From Ohtaekwangia kribbensis (lineage in GTDB: Bacteria; Bacteroidota; Bacteroidia; Cytophagales; Cyclobacteriaceae): a stretch of 64,000 bases of DNA. The stretch covers positions 682,001 to 746,000 of the forward strand of contig NZ_JBHTKA010000007.1 of the NCBI RefSeq assembly GCF_042676245.1, written 5' to 3'. The translations under genes and the position numbers were made by a program. Below are positions 8,878 to 17,529 of the stretch, in pieces (position 1 is the first letter of the stretch; every line of letters starts with the position of its first letter). The notes under the pieces are model-generated. The model saw only the letters and a list, made by a program, of their open reading frames with translations. It ran no database searches and had not been told where the DNA came from.

Positions 8878-10332
8878 ATGAAATATATACGAATCAATAT
8901 AGAGAAAGTCGTGCAGGCCGTAGTACTCGTAATGATAGCTACCAGTTGCAGTGATTTTGGCGATACGAATATCAATCCCAACGCCAGTACTACTCCCGTT
9001 ACAGCAGCGTTATTAACAAGCGCACTGACCGATGTAGCCAGTAGTATAGGAGCATACCAGTCAGAGTCAACGTTGTTTGTTCAATACCTGTCGCAGAGTC
9101 AGTATCCGGAAGCATCGCTATATTCTACCACATCGGCATCGTGGAGTGATTACTATCTCGGTCCATTGGAGAACCTGCAAACGATCATCCAGTATAATAC
9201 CGATGAGACAACAAAAGCTACCATGGCTCAATATGGTTCCAACAACAACCAGATCGCAGTAGCTCGCATTCTGAAAGTATATTATTACAGACTGGTAACC
9301 GACCAGTGGGGTGATATTCCCTATTCACAGGCGTTGGTAAAAAATCTGCAGCCGGTATACGATACACAGGAGAGTATATATACCGATTTCTTTAAAGAAC
9401 TGAAGGAAGCCAGCGCGCAGTTTGACGATGGTAAAGCCGTGCAGGGTGATATTCTCTTTGGCGGAGATGCAAGTCGCTGGAAAATGTTTGCCAACTCACT
9501 TCGGATGTTAATCGCATTACGACTATCAAAAGTAGCACCTGAGACGGCTCAAACGGAATTTGTAGCAGCGTACAATGATGCTGCCGGACATATCCGAACA
9601 AATGCCGATAATGCTGTATATGTATTTCTGAATGATAACAATTTCAGAAATCCGTGGAGTGCTAACTTTGACGGACGCGATGACTATGGTGTCAGCAATG
9701 TACTGATCGATCAGTTGAAAGCGCTGGATGATCCGCGCATCAGCGGCTTTGCAGCCGAGACGTCAGACGGTGAATATATAGGTTTACCGTACGGACTTAC
9801 CCGCGATTCTTTGATCAACTGGACCGCGGCCAGCGACTATTCACGTCCCAGTGCTAAGATGCTAGCCAAAACATTTCCGGGATACGTTATTACCGCATCA
9901 CAGATGTTACTGGCAGAAGCAGAAGCTGTTGCAAACAATTGGATATCAGGCGATGCGTCATCGCTGTATAACGATGCGATCAAAGCTTCCTTCGAACAGT
10001 GGGAAGTATATAGTGATGCAACGTACCAGGCCTATATATCAAACACGGAAATTTCAATCGCCTCTTCTGACACGGATGAAACGCTGGAACGTATCGGTAC
10101 ACAACGCTGGCTTGCACTCTTCCCGAATGGTTTAGAGGCGTGGGCCGAATGGCGTAGAACAGAGTACCCAGCATTGGTACCAACTCCATATGCCGTAAGT
10201 GAAAGCAAGCAGATACCGGTACGGTATGGCTACCCGAACTCGGAGAACAATCTTAACAAGACAAACTATGATGCCGCAGTAGCCCGGATTGGTGGCGATA
10301 CCCACGATATAAAAGTATGGTGGGATAAATAA
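8878..10332 (+). CDS. SusD/RagB-like nutrient-binding lipoprotein (SusD_2 type)
   Basis: Surface lipoprotein (484 residues) that caps the SusC channel and binds its ligand. The N-terminus is basic and hydrophobic and ends in a lipobox (VMIATSC), followed by DFGDTNINPNAST, a hallmark of the SusD_2 branch. Other family signatures are WSDYYLGPLENLQ, DQWGDIPYSQAL (the TPR helix pair), and near the C-terminus LERIGTQRWLALFPNGLEAW. The C-terminal segment has RYGYPNSENNLN and ends VWWDK. It is tightly coupled to the SusC gene and followed by a strong terminator. The SusD_2 branch is often linked to peptide or unknown substrates rather than starch; that is family knowledge, not a reading of this protein. 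Confidence 0.94.
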   Translation: MKYIRINIEKVVQAVVLVMIATSCSDFGDTNINPNASTTPVTAALLTSALTDVASSIGAYQSESTLFVQYLSQSQYPEASLYSTTSASWSDYYLGPLENLQTIIQYNTDETTKATMAQYGSNNNQIAVARILKVYYYRLVTDQWGDIPYSQALVKNLQPVYDTQESIYTDFFKELKEASAQFDDGKAVQGDILFGGDASRWKMFANSLRMLIALRLSKVAPETAQTEFVAAYNDAAGHIRTNADNAVYVFLNDNNFRNPWSANFDGRDDYGVSNVLIDQLKALDDPRISGFAAETSDGEYIGLPYGLTRDSLINWTAASDYSRPSAKMLAKTFPGYVITASQMLLAEAEAVANNWISGDASSLYNDAIKASFEQWEVYSDATYQAYISNTEISIASSDTDETLERIGTQRWLALFPNGLEAWAEWRRTEYPALVPTPYAVSESKQIPVRYGYPNSENNLNKTNYDAAVARIGGDTHDIKVWWDK

Positions 10333-10364
10333 AATCTTTCAGTTATTTATAAACTAAGCATGAA

Positions 10365-10398
10365 AGGCTGGCCTCAGTAATACGGCCAGCCTTTTTTT
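10365..10398 (+). terminator. Intrinsic terminator of the susCD operon
   Basis: Perfect 9-bp stem AGGCTGGCC / GGCCAGCCT with a 10-base loop followed by seven T residues, 33 bases after the SusD stop codon. Confidence 0.92.
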
Positions 10399-10662
10399 AT
10401 TTGAAAAAAACGTGTGCGCTGCTGCCTTGGAGATAAAACAGGTATAGATGTTTGCGATAAATTACCGCATCACAGGGATTTACTTTGGATGAATTCATCG
10501 TCAATTTTATGACGTTAATCCCGTGTAAAGTAATTTTTCGGATCCTCTGTCTGGTAATGTTGTGTCCTGAAAGATGTAGTGAGTTTGTTGGCAGGGATTC
10601 CTGGCTTCGTCTGTAATTCTCTTGCCGTACAGACCTGTTAATGTAACTAAAGCAAAAATTAT
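10399..10662. other. Intergenic region, no gene seen
   Basis: About 260 bases between the susCD terminator and the next gene. A pair of imperfectly complementary stretches (GGGATTTACTTTGG near 10478 and the complementary CCCGTGTAAAGTAA near 10518) could fold. Nothing else recognised. Confidence 0.5.
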
Positions 10663-11058
10663 ATGGTTGATTTTATCAGAAGCTACGTGACAGCCGTTCA
10701 CAACGCAGAGGCTGCATGTTTGCAAGTAACGTTTAAAGGGTTTATCAATTACGATGAACTGGTAGAGGTAATCGCGTATGAGTTTGAGATGATCCGCCAT
10801 TACAAAATCAAAAAGTGCCTGGTAAACCTGCGTGAGATCAGTGTATACCCGGATGGAGGGCAGGATTATATCAAGGAAGTATGGTTTCCGCAGGTAATTA
10901 AGGATGGAATGCTGATAGCTGCTTTCGTTGTACCCGATGACACATTTGGTAAGATGTCCATGCAGGAAGCCCACAACTATCCGCAGAGCAATTTACTCAT
11001 GAAGCATTTCAACGATGCAGATCAAGCCCTGGCATGGCTTGTGTCGCAGCAGGTATAA
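10663..11058 (+). CDS. Small cytoplasmic protein, STAS/SpoIIAA-like
   Basis: A 131-residue soluble protein with no signal peptide. I do not recognise a named family with certainty, but the pattern (short N-terminal strand, CLQVTFKGFINYDELVEV, IKKCLVNLREISVYPDG, a central helix, then LIAAFVVPDD and a C-terminal amphipathic helix FNDADQALAWLVSQ) matches the SpoIIAA/STAS-like folds common in Bacteroidota, where such proteins often act as small regulatory partners. The closing AxxWLxxQ helix is characteristic of that group. It is a single-gene unit, 110 bases ahead of the beta-lactamase gene, which could be cotranscribed. Confidence 0.65.
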   Translation: MVDFIRSYVTAVHNAEAACLQVTFKGFINYDELVEVIAYEFEMIRHYKIKKCLVNLREISVYPDGGQDYIKEVWFPQVIKDGMLIAAFVVPDDTFGKMSMQEAHNYPQSNLLMKHFNDADQALAWLVSQQV

Positions 11059-11168
11059 CTGGTATATCTGTCACTCGGACGAAGTACATTCAAATTGTGT
11101 CGTTTGGGTTTTGAGGTGTGGTATATTTTAAGAACTTGCAATACCAAATCTTTTAACCCAAACTATAC

Positions 11169-12068
11169 ATGCGAACCCTCCACTGCTTTATCTTTTCCGG
11201 TATTTTTTTAATCTCATTTTCGCTACAGGTTGCCGCCCAGAACAAGTCACTTCGTGCTGATCTCGAACAGATCATTAAATCTGCCGATGCGCGGGTAGGC
11301 ATAGCGTTGCTTCACCTGGAGAATCGCGATACATTGAGCATACACGGTAAACAACACTTCCCGATGCAGAGTGTTTACAAATTTCCGCTTGCCATGGCCG
11401 TATTAAGCGAAGTGGACAAAGGGAAACTATCGCTCGATCAAAAAATACATATTCGTAAAGAAGACATGCTCCCGAACACGTGGAGTCCCATGGCAAAAAA
11501 ATATCCGCAGGGAAATGCAGATGTGCCGCTAAGCGAACTGGTTATGAACACCGTATCACTAAGTGACAACAACACCTGCGACATGTTGTTCAGAATGCTG
11601 GGCGGCCCAAAAAGTATAGAGCGCTATATACACGGACTCGGTGTTAAAAATATAGCCATCGTTGCCACTGAAGAAGAAATGCACCGCGACTGGAACGTAC
11701 AATTCACCAACTGGTGCGAACCAATCGCCATGGTACAACTGCTGGATATATTCTATAAACAGAAAGCGTTGTCCAAAGTAAACAACGAACTCTTGTGGAA
11801 ATGGATGGTAGAAACCCCAACCGGCATGCATCGCTTAAAAGGACTTTTACCTGCCGGTACAGTCGTAGCCCACAAGACTGGCACCGATGGCCCGAATGCC
11901 GAAGGAGTGGTCGGTGCCATTAATGATGTCGGTATCATAACACTACCCAATGGCAGTCATATAGCCCTCGTTGTATACGTCTCCATGCTAAAAGACGAAA
12001 AGAAAGCCGAAGACACCATCGCACGAATAGCCAAAACGTGTTACGACTACTATAGTGGTAGTCGTTGA
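11169..12068 (+). CDS. Class A beta-lactamase, subclass A2-like
   Basis: Periplasmic serine beta-lactamase of 299 residues that hydrolyses beta-lactam rings. A signal peptide (IFSGIFLISFSLQVAAQ) precedes the mature enzyme. Active-site motifs are all present: SxxK as Ser68-Val-Tyr-Lys71 (QSVYKFPLAMAVL), SDN at 132-134, the omega-loop glutamate in ATEEEMHRDW (168-170) and KTG at 236-238. The SVYK signature with FPLAMAVL and the omega-loop sequence are typical of the A2 subclass found in Bacteroidota (CfxA, CepA and PER relatives). No mobile element or resistance companion flanks it, so it looks like an intrinsic chromosomal gene; the substrate range cannot be told from sequence. Confidence 0.92.
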   Translation: MRTLHCFIFSGIFLISFSLQVAAQNKSLRADLEQIIKSADARVGIALLHLENRDTLSIHGKQHFPMQSVYKFPLAMAVLSEVDKGKLSLDQKIHIRKEDMLPNTWSPMAKKYPQGNADVPLSELVMNTVSLSDNNTCDMLFRMLGGPKSIERYIHGLGVKNIAIVATEEEMHRDWNVQFTNWCEPIAMVQLLDIFYKQKALSKVNNELLWKWMVETPTGMHRLKGLLPAGTVVAHKTGTDGPNAEGVVGAINDVGIITLPNGSHIALVVYVSMLKDEKKAEDTIARIAKTCYDYYSGSR

Positions 12069-12538
12069 GGTGGCCCTAATCGCTATACTTTTGGCAGCTG
12101 TTAGCTACTAGTAGCCAGAAGATTTTCCTTCGGCAACGTTGGTCTTTGTATGACTGATATATTTTTAGTGTCACGATCTTCACGGTTCGACCCTGTTAGT
12201 GTTAATCTTTATAATGAAAGATGTACTTACTAGCAGCTGGAAGCTAGTGGCTTTCAAGTTTGAACGCGAATAAATAGGACATGTCTGATGCCAAAATCAG
12301 GTAGTTGCTGATTTTTATATGTGCGATATTCTTTTATTTTACTTCTATATCAGCAAGGAATTGTTTTACTGAGCTGTTGGTACGTTTGCTGAATGATAAT
12401 CGATGTGTGAATGATATATGCTTCTGTGCGTGGTTGTCACTGGTACTGACACCGTACTTGTACTTCATTCTATTCGCTAAGCCTTGTTTGTTAGTGTAGT
12501 TTCCCCCGTTGAGTTGTTCTAACCATTCTATACTATAT
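12069..12538. other. Intergenic region with AGCTGG-type repeats and a terminator
   Basis: About 470 bases. Two imperfect copies of CAGCTG/TAGCTACTAGTAGCC words lie at 12091-12121 and 12228-12253, partly inverted to each other, and a hairpin terminator lies at 12293-12316. A 64-codon reading frame at 12305-12499 shows no protein signature and is not called. Confidence 0.55.
12293..12316 (+). terminator. Possible intrinsic terminator downstream of the beta-lactamase gene
   Basis: 8-bp stem AAAATCAG / CTGATTTT with a 7-base loop and a short T-run (ATTTTTAT). The flanking A residues would let it work in both directions. Confidence 0.55.
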
Positions 12539-14242
12539 ATGAAATTTACCATCCGACAGCAAATCCTTTCTTTGATCGGTGTTAACTCCGTATTAATTAT
12601 ACTGGTGTTGTGTATCAGCTACTACGGTATCATCAACCTGAACCGTGCACAGGATAATTTCAGTTACAAGGCGCGACAGCTTAATTATCTGCTCGTGGCG
12701 CAGAATATGCGCGATAATATACGGGGGTTGATATACCGGGGCTTTTCGGTTGATCGCTCCAATGAAAATGAAGTTAAAGATGTAAAGCAGGAATTTAAAA
12801 CTCAGATCAATGCTTTTATATCCAACATTGAGCAACTCGTAAAAGTGAATGAGACAGACTCGCTTGTCCGGAATATATATGCGCGATCAAAAGAATATGC
12901 CGTGTTCTCTACCGGACTTTTTGCCAAAGAGATGGATGGTGATGCCGAGTCGTTTATTATGATCGCTGATTTCCAGGAACTCTATAGCGGGCTGGTGCTT
13001 CCCATGAATATTGTAAATGAAAATATTCAGCAAAGCTATGCAGCGCTGGAAGAAGAAGGCAACGCTACTGCGAAGGAATCGCTTTCAGGTATATCCATAA
13101 TATCACTCTTGTCCATTATAGGATCGATCGCGATCAGTATACTAATTTCCAATCGTATTGCCAGACGCATTAACCAGGCGCGTGATACGCTTTCACAGGT
13201 AAGCATTGGAAAATTACCAGAGCGGAATGACAATACCGGTGACGATGAAGTAGGAGAGATGCTGAAGTCGCTTAACAATTACCTCGACTCTGTTAACAAA
13301 ACGGTGCAGTTCGCTATGGAAGTGGGCAAAGGAAATCTGAATGCAGAGTATAAAGCATTAAGCGAATACGACCAGCTCGGCCGATCGCTTCTCGATATGC
13401 GTGACAACCTGAAGCGTGTTGCCGTAGAAGATGAAAAACGCAACTGGGTGCTGAATGGTATGGCAGGCTATGTTGATATCAGCCGGAAAGAATCATCTAA
13501 CATTGAAAGTTTTGCAGAACATGTATTGTCCTATCTGGTGAAATACCTGCATGCCAACCAGGCTTTCTTTTATACAATAGAGGAACGTGAAGACCGCGAA
13601 GAAAATGAAGTGCTGGTGTTGAAGGCTGCGTATGCCTGGGACAAAAAGCGATTCCGCGAAAATGAAATTATGAAAGGTGATGGCCTTGCGGGGCAGGCAT
13701 GGCTGGAAGGCTCGATGCTATATATGAAAGATCTTCCGAGCGACTATATTAAAATTACTTCGGGGTTAGGTGCTGCCATTCCGCGTAATCTGGTGATACT
13801 GCCGCTGAAGTCCAACGATGTTATTTACGGCTTGATCGAGATCGCATCCTTTGAATACATGGAGAAGCATGTGTTGAACTTCCTTGAGAAGATAGCAGAA
13901 AATATAGCATCCACGCTGGCCAATGTACAAACCGCAGACCGTACAAGACGATTGCTGTATCAGTCACAGGAGCAGGCCGAAATGTTGCATGCCCAGGAAG
14001 AAGAAATGCGCCAGAGCATGGAGGAGATGCAGGCTACGCAAGAGGAAATGATTCGCAAGGAACGCGAATATACTTTGCAGATCAGCAAGCTGAGAGAAGA
14101 CCTGAAATCGCACACGCGAGCCCTGGAAAGGAAAGAGGAGCAGACCGAAGAACTGGAATTGAAAGATATGATGGAGCATGCTTTACGCAAACAAGGCGAA
14201 CGATCATCTACAGTATATATTGACCGGTCTCCGTTAGCGTGA
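12539..14242 (+). CDS. Membrane sensor with HAMP, GAF and C-terminal coiled coil, no output domain
   Basis: Inner-membrane signalling protein of 567 residues from the ATG at 12539; a TTG 30 bases upstream is less likely because the ATG begins a normal first membrane segment (ILSLIGVNSVLIILVLCISYY). A periplasmic four-helix-type region follows to about residue 180, then a second membrane segment (IISLLSIIGSIAISILISN), HAMP and linker (about 205-305), a GAF domain (about 320-475, GDGLAGQAWLEG and IPRNLVILPLKSNDVIYGLIEI) and a long Glu/Gln-rich coiled coil (QEEEMRQSMEEMQATQEEMI). There is no kinase, cyclase, GGDEF or methyl-accepting module, so it probably signals through protein contact. Neighbours give no partner. 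Confidence 0.85.
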   Translation: MKFTIRQQILSLIGVNSVLIILVLCISYYGIINLNRAQDNFSYKARQLNYLLVAQNMRDNIRGLIYRGFSVDRSNENEVKDVKQEFKTQINAFISNIEQLVKVNETDSLVRNIYARSKEYAVFSTGLFAKEMDGDAESFIMIADFQELYSGLVLPMNIVNENIQQSYAALEEEGNATAKESLSGISIISLLSIIGSIAISILISNRIARRINQARDTLSQVSIGKLPERNDNTGDDEVGEMLKSLNNYLDSVNKTVQFAMEVGKGNLNAEYKALSEYDQLGRSLLDMRDNLKRVAVEDEKRNWVLNGMAGYVDISRKESSNIESFAEHVLSYLVKYLHANQAFFYTIEEREDREENEVLVLKAAYAWDKKRFRENEIMKGDGLAGQAWLEGSMLYMKDLPSDYIKITSGLGAAIPRNLVILPLKSNDVIYGLIEIASFEYMEKHVLNFLEKIAENIASTLANVQTADRTRRLLYQSQEQAEMLHAQEEEMRQSMEEMQATQEEMIRKEREYTLQISKLREDLKSHTRALERKEEQTEELELKDMMEHALRKQGERSSTVYIDRSPLA

Positions 14243-14337
14243 TGCCTGTGATATAAATTTTGTTAACGATGCATTGATAAAGTGATGTGGAAGAAAGATA
14301 TTCGTTGTGTTAATGATTCAACTAATTTCTTTCTTCT

Positions 14338-14700
14338 ATGTTAGGACTTCGCACGGCTATCTATAAAGTATCGGATGTTAAAAAAGCCACGGCATGGTAT
14401 ACCAGTGTGTTTAATATCAAGCCTTACTTTGATGAACCGTTTTATGTGGGCTTCAACATCGGGGGCTATGAATTAGGATTGCAGCCCGAGGAGACTCCGG
14501 TTACTACCAAGAACGAAAGTGTGCTGGTATACTGGGGTGTTGATAATGTGAACGCAGAGTATCAGCGTCTGCTGGCAGCAGGAGCAACCGAACATGAGGC
14601 ACCCCAGAATGTAGGTGGTGAGATTGTAGTGGCTACCGTAAAAGATCCGTGGGGAAATATACTCGGCATAATCTACAACCCCGAATTCAAGGTTGCGTAA
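14338..14700 (+). CDS. VOC family protein (glyoxalase/bleomycin-resistance fold)
   Basis: A 120-residue cytoplasmic protein with the two beta-alpha-beta-beta-beta units of the vicinal oxygen chelate fold: LRTAIYKVSDVKKATAWYTS in the first half, VLVYWGVDNVNAEYQRLLAAG and VKDPWGNILGIIYNPEF in the second. Metal-ligand positions look partly kept (Glu in GYELGLQ and near the end). Function within the superfamily is undetermined. Its last 14 bases overlap the 3' end of the convergent hydrolase gene. Confidence 0.85.
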   Translation: MLGLRTAIYKVSDVKKATAWYTSVFNIKPYFDEPFYVGFNIGGYELGLQPEETPVTTKNESVLVYWGVDNVNAEYQRLLAAGATEHEAPQNVGGEIVVATVKDPWGNILGIIYNPEFKVA

Positions 14701-15565
14701 CGTCAGCACTGCTACGGGCGTGTAGCATTTTAATAATGGCATCGTGAATCAGTTCCGGATTACTCCACGGAACGAAGTGATTCATATCTTCTACCAATAC
14801 AATTTCAACGGGAGCGTTGACCAGCATTTTTTTGGCGAAGTCGGCATTGGCGGGAGAGACAAGTACATCTTTCTTACCTTGTATTACAATTACCGGACAC
14901 GTTATATTCTTCCACAACGGAAGCATGTCTTCCAACTCAGGCTTGAGGTGGTATATTTCTTCATTCGATGCGCGGAACGATCGCGGCAGTATCCAGCTTA
15001 GAAAAGGAGTTGCCAGCGGTGCGCGAAACCATGTCTCATTTGGTTCAAGCACTGGATCGATTGAACCTGCTACGATTATCAATCCATCCACCAGCTGCGG
15101 ATAATCAATCGCCATGCGTGCAATGAGCGGTCCGCCAAGCGAATGTCCTACGAGTATAAGGGGGCGGTTATGTTTATACTTTTCCAGGAGCGGCTTGAGT
15201 ATAGCGGCTTGTTTTTGCAACGAACCTTCACCATTGCCAAAATTAGAATGACCGAACCCTGGCCTGTCCGTTGTAATGAGCAAGGCTTGTTGCAGCAATG
15301 AGGAGTCTTTCAGAAAATGAATGAAGGCACTAAGCGAGCCGGGTGAACCATGAATAAACAGCACAAGAGGTTTGGTGGAATCACCAGCCACAGCATAATG
15401 TATATCACGAAAGCCTGTGCTATAGGCGTGCTGCGAACCATGCACATGATTTTCCTTAAAGAACGCATCCACTTCTTTTGAACTCATGCGAAAAGTCATG
15501 CACGCATGCATGATCGTCATCACCAGCAGAAAGAGTATGGGAATGATGAACTTGATGTATCGCAT
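14687..15565 (-). CDS. Alpha/beta hydrolase, membrane-anchored or lipoprotein
   Basis: A 292-residue hydrolase with an N-terminal hydrophobic leader (IKFIIPILFLLVMTIMHAC) that ends in a cysteine; the lipobox is weak, so either a lipoprotein or a signal-anchored protein. Catalytic triad positions: oxyanion strand LVLFIHGSPGS, nucleophile elbow VGHSLGG, acid in IQGKKDVLVSP, histidine in MNHFVPWSNP. The likely role is hydrolysis of a small ester or amide in the periplasm. It is convergent with and overlaps the VOC gene by 14 bases. Upstream lies the composite repeat element 15571-15736. Confidence 0.88.
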   Translation of the reverse strand: MRYIKFIIPILFLLVMTIMHACMTFRMSSKEVDAFFKENHVHGSQHAYSTGFRDIHYAVAGDSTKPLVLFIHGSPGSLSAFIHFLKDSSLLQQALLITTDRPGFGHSNFGNGEGSLQKQAAILKPLLEKYKHNRPLILVGHSLGGPLIARMAIDYPQLVDGLIIVAGSIDPVLEPNETWFRAPLATPFLSWILPRSFRASNEEIYHLKPELEDMLPLWKNITCPVIVIQGKKDVLVSPANADFAKKMLVNAPVEIVLVEDMNHFVPWSNPELIHDAIIKMLHARSSADVTQP

Positions 15566-15570
15566 GGTTG

Positions 15571-15736
15571 TCGCTATCCGTGAATCGTTAACAGTTAATA
15601 CAGTATTTCTTTGCGAAACTCTGCGCCTCCTTTGAATTCTTTGTGCTCCTGGATTTATAATTGTACTCTACAGATATCTCTTCAGCAGCAGAAATTATCC
15701 CTACAGAACGATTAACTGTAACGGATAACGATTAAT
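15571..15736. repeat. Composite inverted-arm intergenic element, copy 2
   Basis: Left arm 15571-15600 (CTATCCGTGAATCGTTAACAG), right arm 15706-15736 (GATTAACTGTAACGGATAACG) and a core at 15606-15652 with the CTTTGCG / CTCTGCG / CTTTGTG rhythm. Same order and orientation of parts as copy 1 at 1284-1493, but a shorter spacer. It fills almost the whole gap between the hydrolase start and the S41 peptidase stop. Confidence 0.6.
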
Positions 15737-15738
15737 GA

Positions 15739-17388
15739 CTAAAGATTGAGCAGCTTCTTATACTTCGGACTATCGTGCAGTATCTCAATCGCTTTCTTTA
15801 CATCATCATCATACTTGAAACCTGCTTCGATGCTTCCTTTCTCAAGGTGATAGCGAGCTACGATATCTTCTTCCAGCAAAAGTTTGATCTCGTCTTTATA
15901 CAATATCAACTCATTCTTCTTGCTCTCGGCAATGCGGTTGGTGATCTGGTCGAGTTGTCCTTTTAACTCGCTATAGTATTTTTCTTTCTTTGCTTCTTCG
16001 GTAAACTCCTGTAGTTCAAATTCAAGGTAAGACTTGTATTTATAGTTCTTGTCTTTCATCCACACTACGAACTGCTGGTAGTCTTCATCGCTTAATGTAA
16101 ACGTACGCGGACTAACCGGCTCGGGATGTTTGGAAACATATTGCGTAGCGAAGTCAAACAGGAAACCTTTTTCAAACAATACCTGTGTGAGTAGGTGCGC
16201 TTCTCTCGCTTCTGTTTTTATATCCGGGTCGATACCGCCACCATCATATACCGTGCGGCCGTTGGATGTTTTGAAAGCGCGCTTCAGTGAATCCGGTATA
16301 GAACCCACGCTGCCGTCATCTCTGCGGTGCGTATAGTCGAGCACCTGGATACAGCGCCCGGTAGGAGTATAATATTTTGCTGTTGTAACTTTCAACTGGG
16401 AGTTATAGGAGAGTGGTCGGCTTACCTGCACAAGACCTTTACCGTAAGATTTCTCACCAATGATCACACCGCGATCATAGTCTTGTAAAGTACCTGCTAC
16501 GATCTCCGATGCAGAAGCACTTCCGCGGTTGATGAGCACCGTTACCGGGATTTCCGTATCCACAGGAGTGTTCAATGTCTCATAGTTCAGGTTATTCTCG
16601 GGTATTTTTCCTTTGGTACTTACTACCAGTTTACCTTTTGGGAGGAAGATGTTGGTGATGTTTACCGCTTCGATCAGGAGCCCGCCCGGATTACCGCGCA
16701 GGTCGAGTATAACGCTCTTGGCACCTTTCTCGCGCAATGCAGTAAGCGCATTCTTTACTTCCTTGGCAGCATCGGGTGTAAAGTCTGAAAGCTGGATATA
16801 GGCAACATCATTGCCTACCATACCATAATACGGAACGTTGTTTACTTTGATCTTTTCGCGTTTAAACTCGATACGCAACGGTTGGTCTACACCTTTTCGC
16901 TTAATCGTTAACGCTACGGGAGTGCCCACCTGGCCTTTCATCAGGTGTCCTGATTCTTCGCGTGTAAGTTTTGCGAGTTCAATATCATCGATCTTTACAA
17001 TCTCGTCACCGATTTTCAGTCCGCCTTTTTGCGCGCCATATCCTTCCATGATCATCGTTACAACGGTACGGTTATCGATTTCGCGCGTTATTGCACCAAT
17101 GCCACCATACTGGCCTGTATTTACCGTGCGAAAATCTTCTACCTCGTCTTCCGGTATATAGTTCGTATACGGGTCAAGGGAATTCAGCATGGCATCAATG
17201 CCTGTGCGGATCAGTTTATTCGGATTCACATCATCTACATATAGGGCGTTCACCTCTTTGAAGAGTGTAGCGAATATGTCGAGGTTCTTGGCTATTTCGA
17301 AATAACGCTCAGCCGGTCTTGTAAACGACAAGGCAACCAGGGTGATCAGAACCAGGGAGAGGACCAGTAATCTTTTTTTGGTAATCAT
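15739..17388 (-). CDS. S41 family C-terminal processing peptidase
   Basis: Periplasmic serine protease (549 residues) that trims C-termini of envelope proteins. The start chosen at 17388 gives a classical signal segment (MITKKRLLVLSLVLITLVAL); an upstream ATG at 17457 would prepend 23 basic residues with no family match. Order: signal, helical cap (about 25-90), PDZ domain (about 90-180, GGLKIGDEIVKIDD), catalytic core with Ser290 (NRGSASASE) and Lys317 (GEKSYGKG), the Ser-Lys dyad of the CtpA/Prc group, then a helical C-terminal extension of about 150 residues. It is divergent from the M16 peptidase gene; the 141-base gap must hold both promoters. Confidence 0.93.
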   Translation of the reverse strand: MITKKRLLVLSLVLITLVALSFTRPAERYFEIAKNLDIFATLFKEVNALYVDDVNPNKLIRTGIDAMLNSLDPYTNYIPEDEVEDFRTVNTGQYGGIGAITREIDNRTVVTMIMEGYGAQKGGLKIGDEIVKIDDIELAKLTREESGHLMKGQVGTPVALTIKRKGVDQPLRIEFKREKIKVNNVPYYGMVGNDVAYIQLSDFTPDAAKEVKNALTALREKGAKSVILDLRGNPGGLLIEAVNITNIFLPKGKLVVSTKGKIPENNLNYETLNTPVDTEIPVTVLINRGSASASEIVAGTLQDYDRGVIIGEKSYGKGLVQVSRPLSYNSQLKVTTAKYYTPTGRCIQVLDYTHRRDDGSVGSIPDSLKRAFKTSNGRTVYDGGGIDPDIKTEAREAHLLTQVLFEKGFLFDFATQYVSKHPEPVSPRTFTLSDEDYQQFVVWMKDKNYKYKSYLEFELQEFTEEAKKEKYYSELKGQLDQITNRIAESKKNELILYKDEIKLLLEEDIVARYHLEKGSIEAGFKYDDDVKKAIEILHDSPKYKKLLNL

Positions 17389-17529
17389 AGTAAATTCAGT
17401 TCTACGCAAAAGTCTACGCTCACGAATGATTTTATTCAGTACTCGAAAATTCATCATTTTATAGCTAAAAATTGTAAGGATGTATGGTATTCTTCGTTAT
17501 TTTAAGTCGAAACCCAAATTTCTTTCCAC

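Noticed and set aside
11169..12068. Beta-lactamase as an acquired resistance island
   Set aside because: No insertion sequence, integrase, inverted repeat or shift in base composition flanks it; it looks like a resident chromosomal gene.
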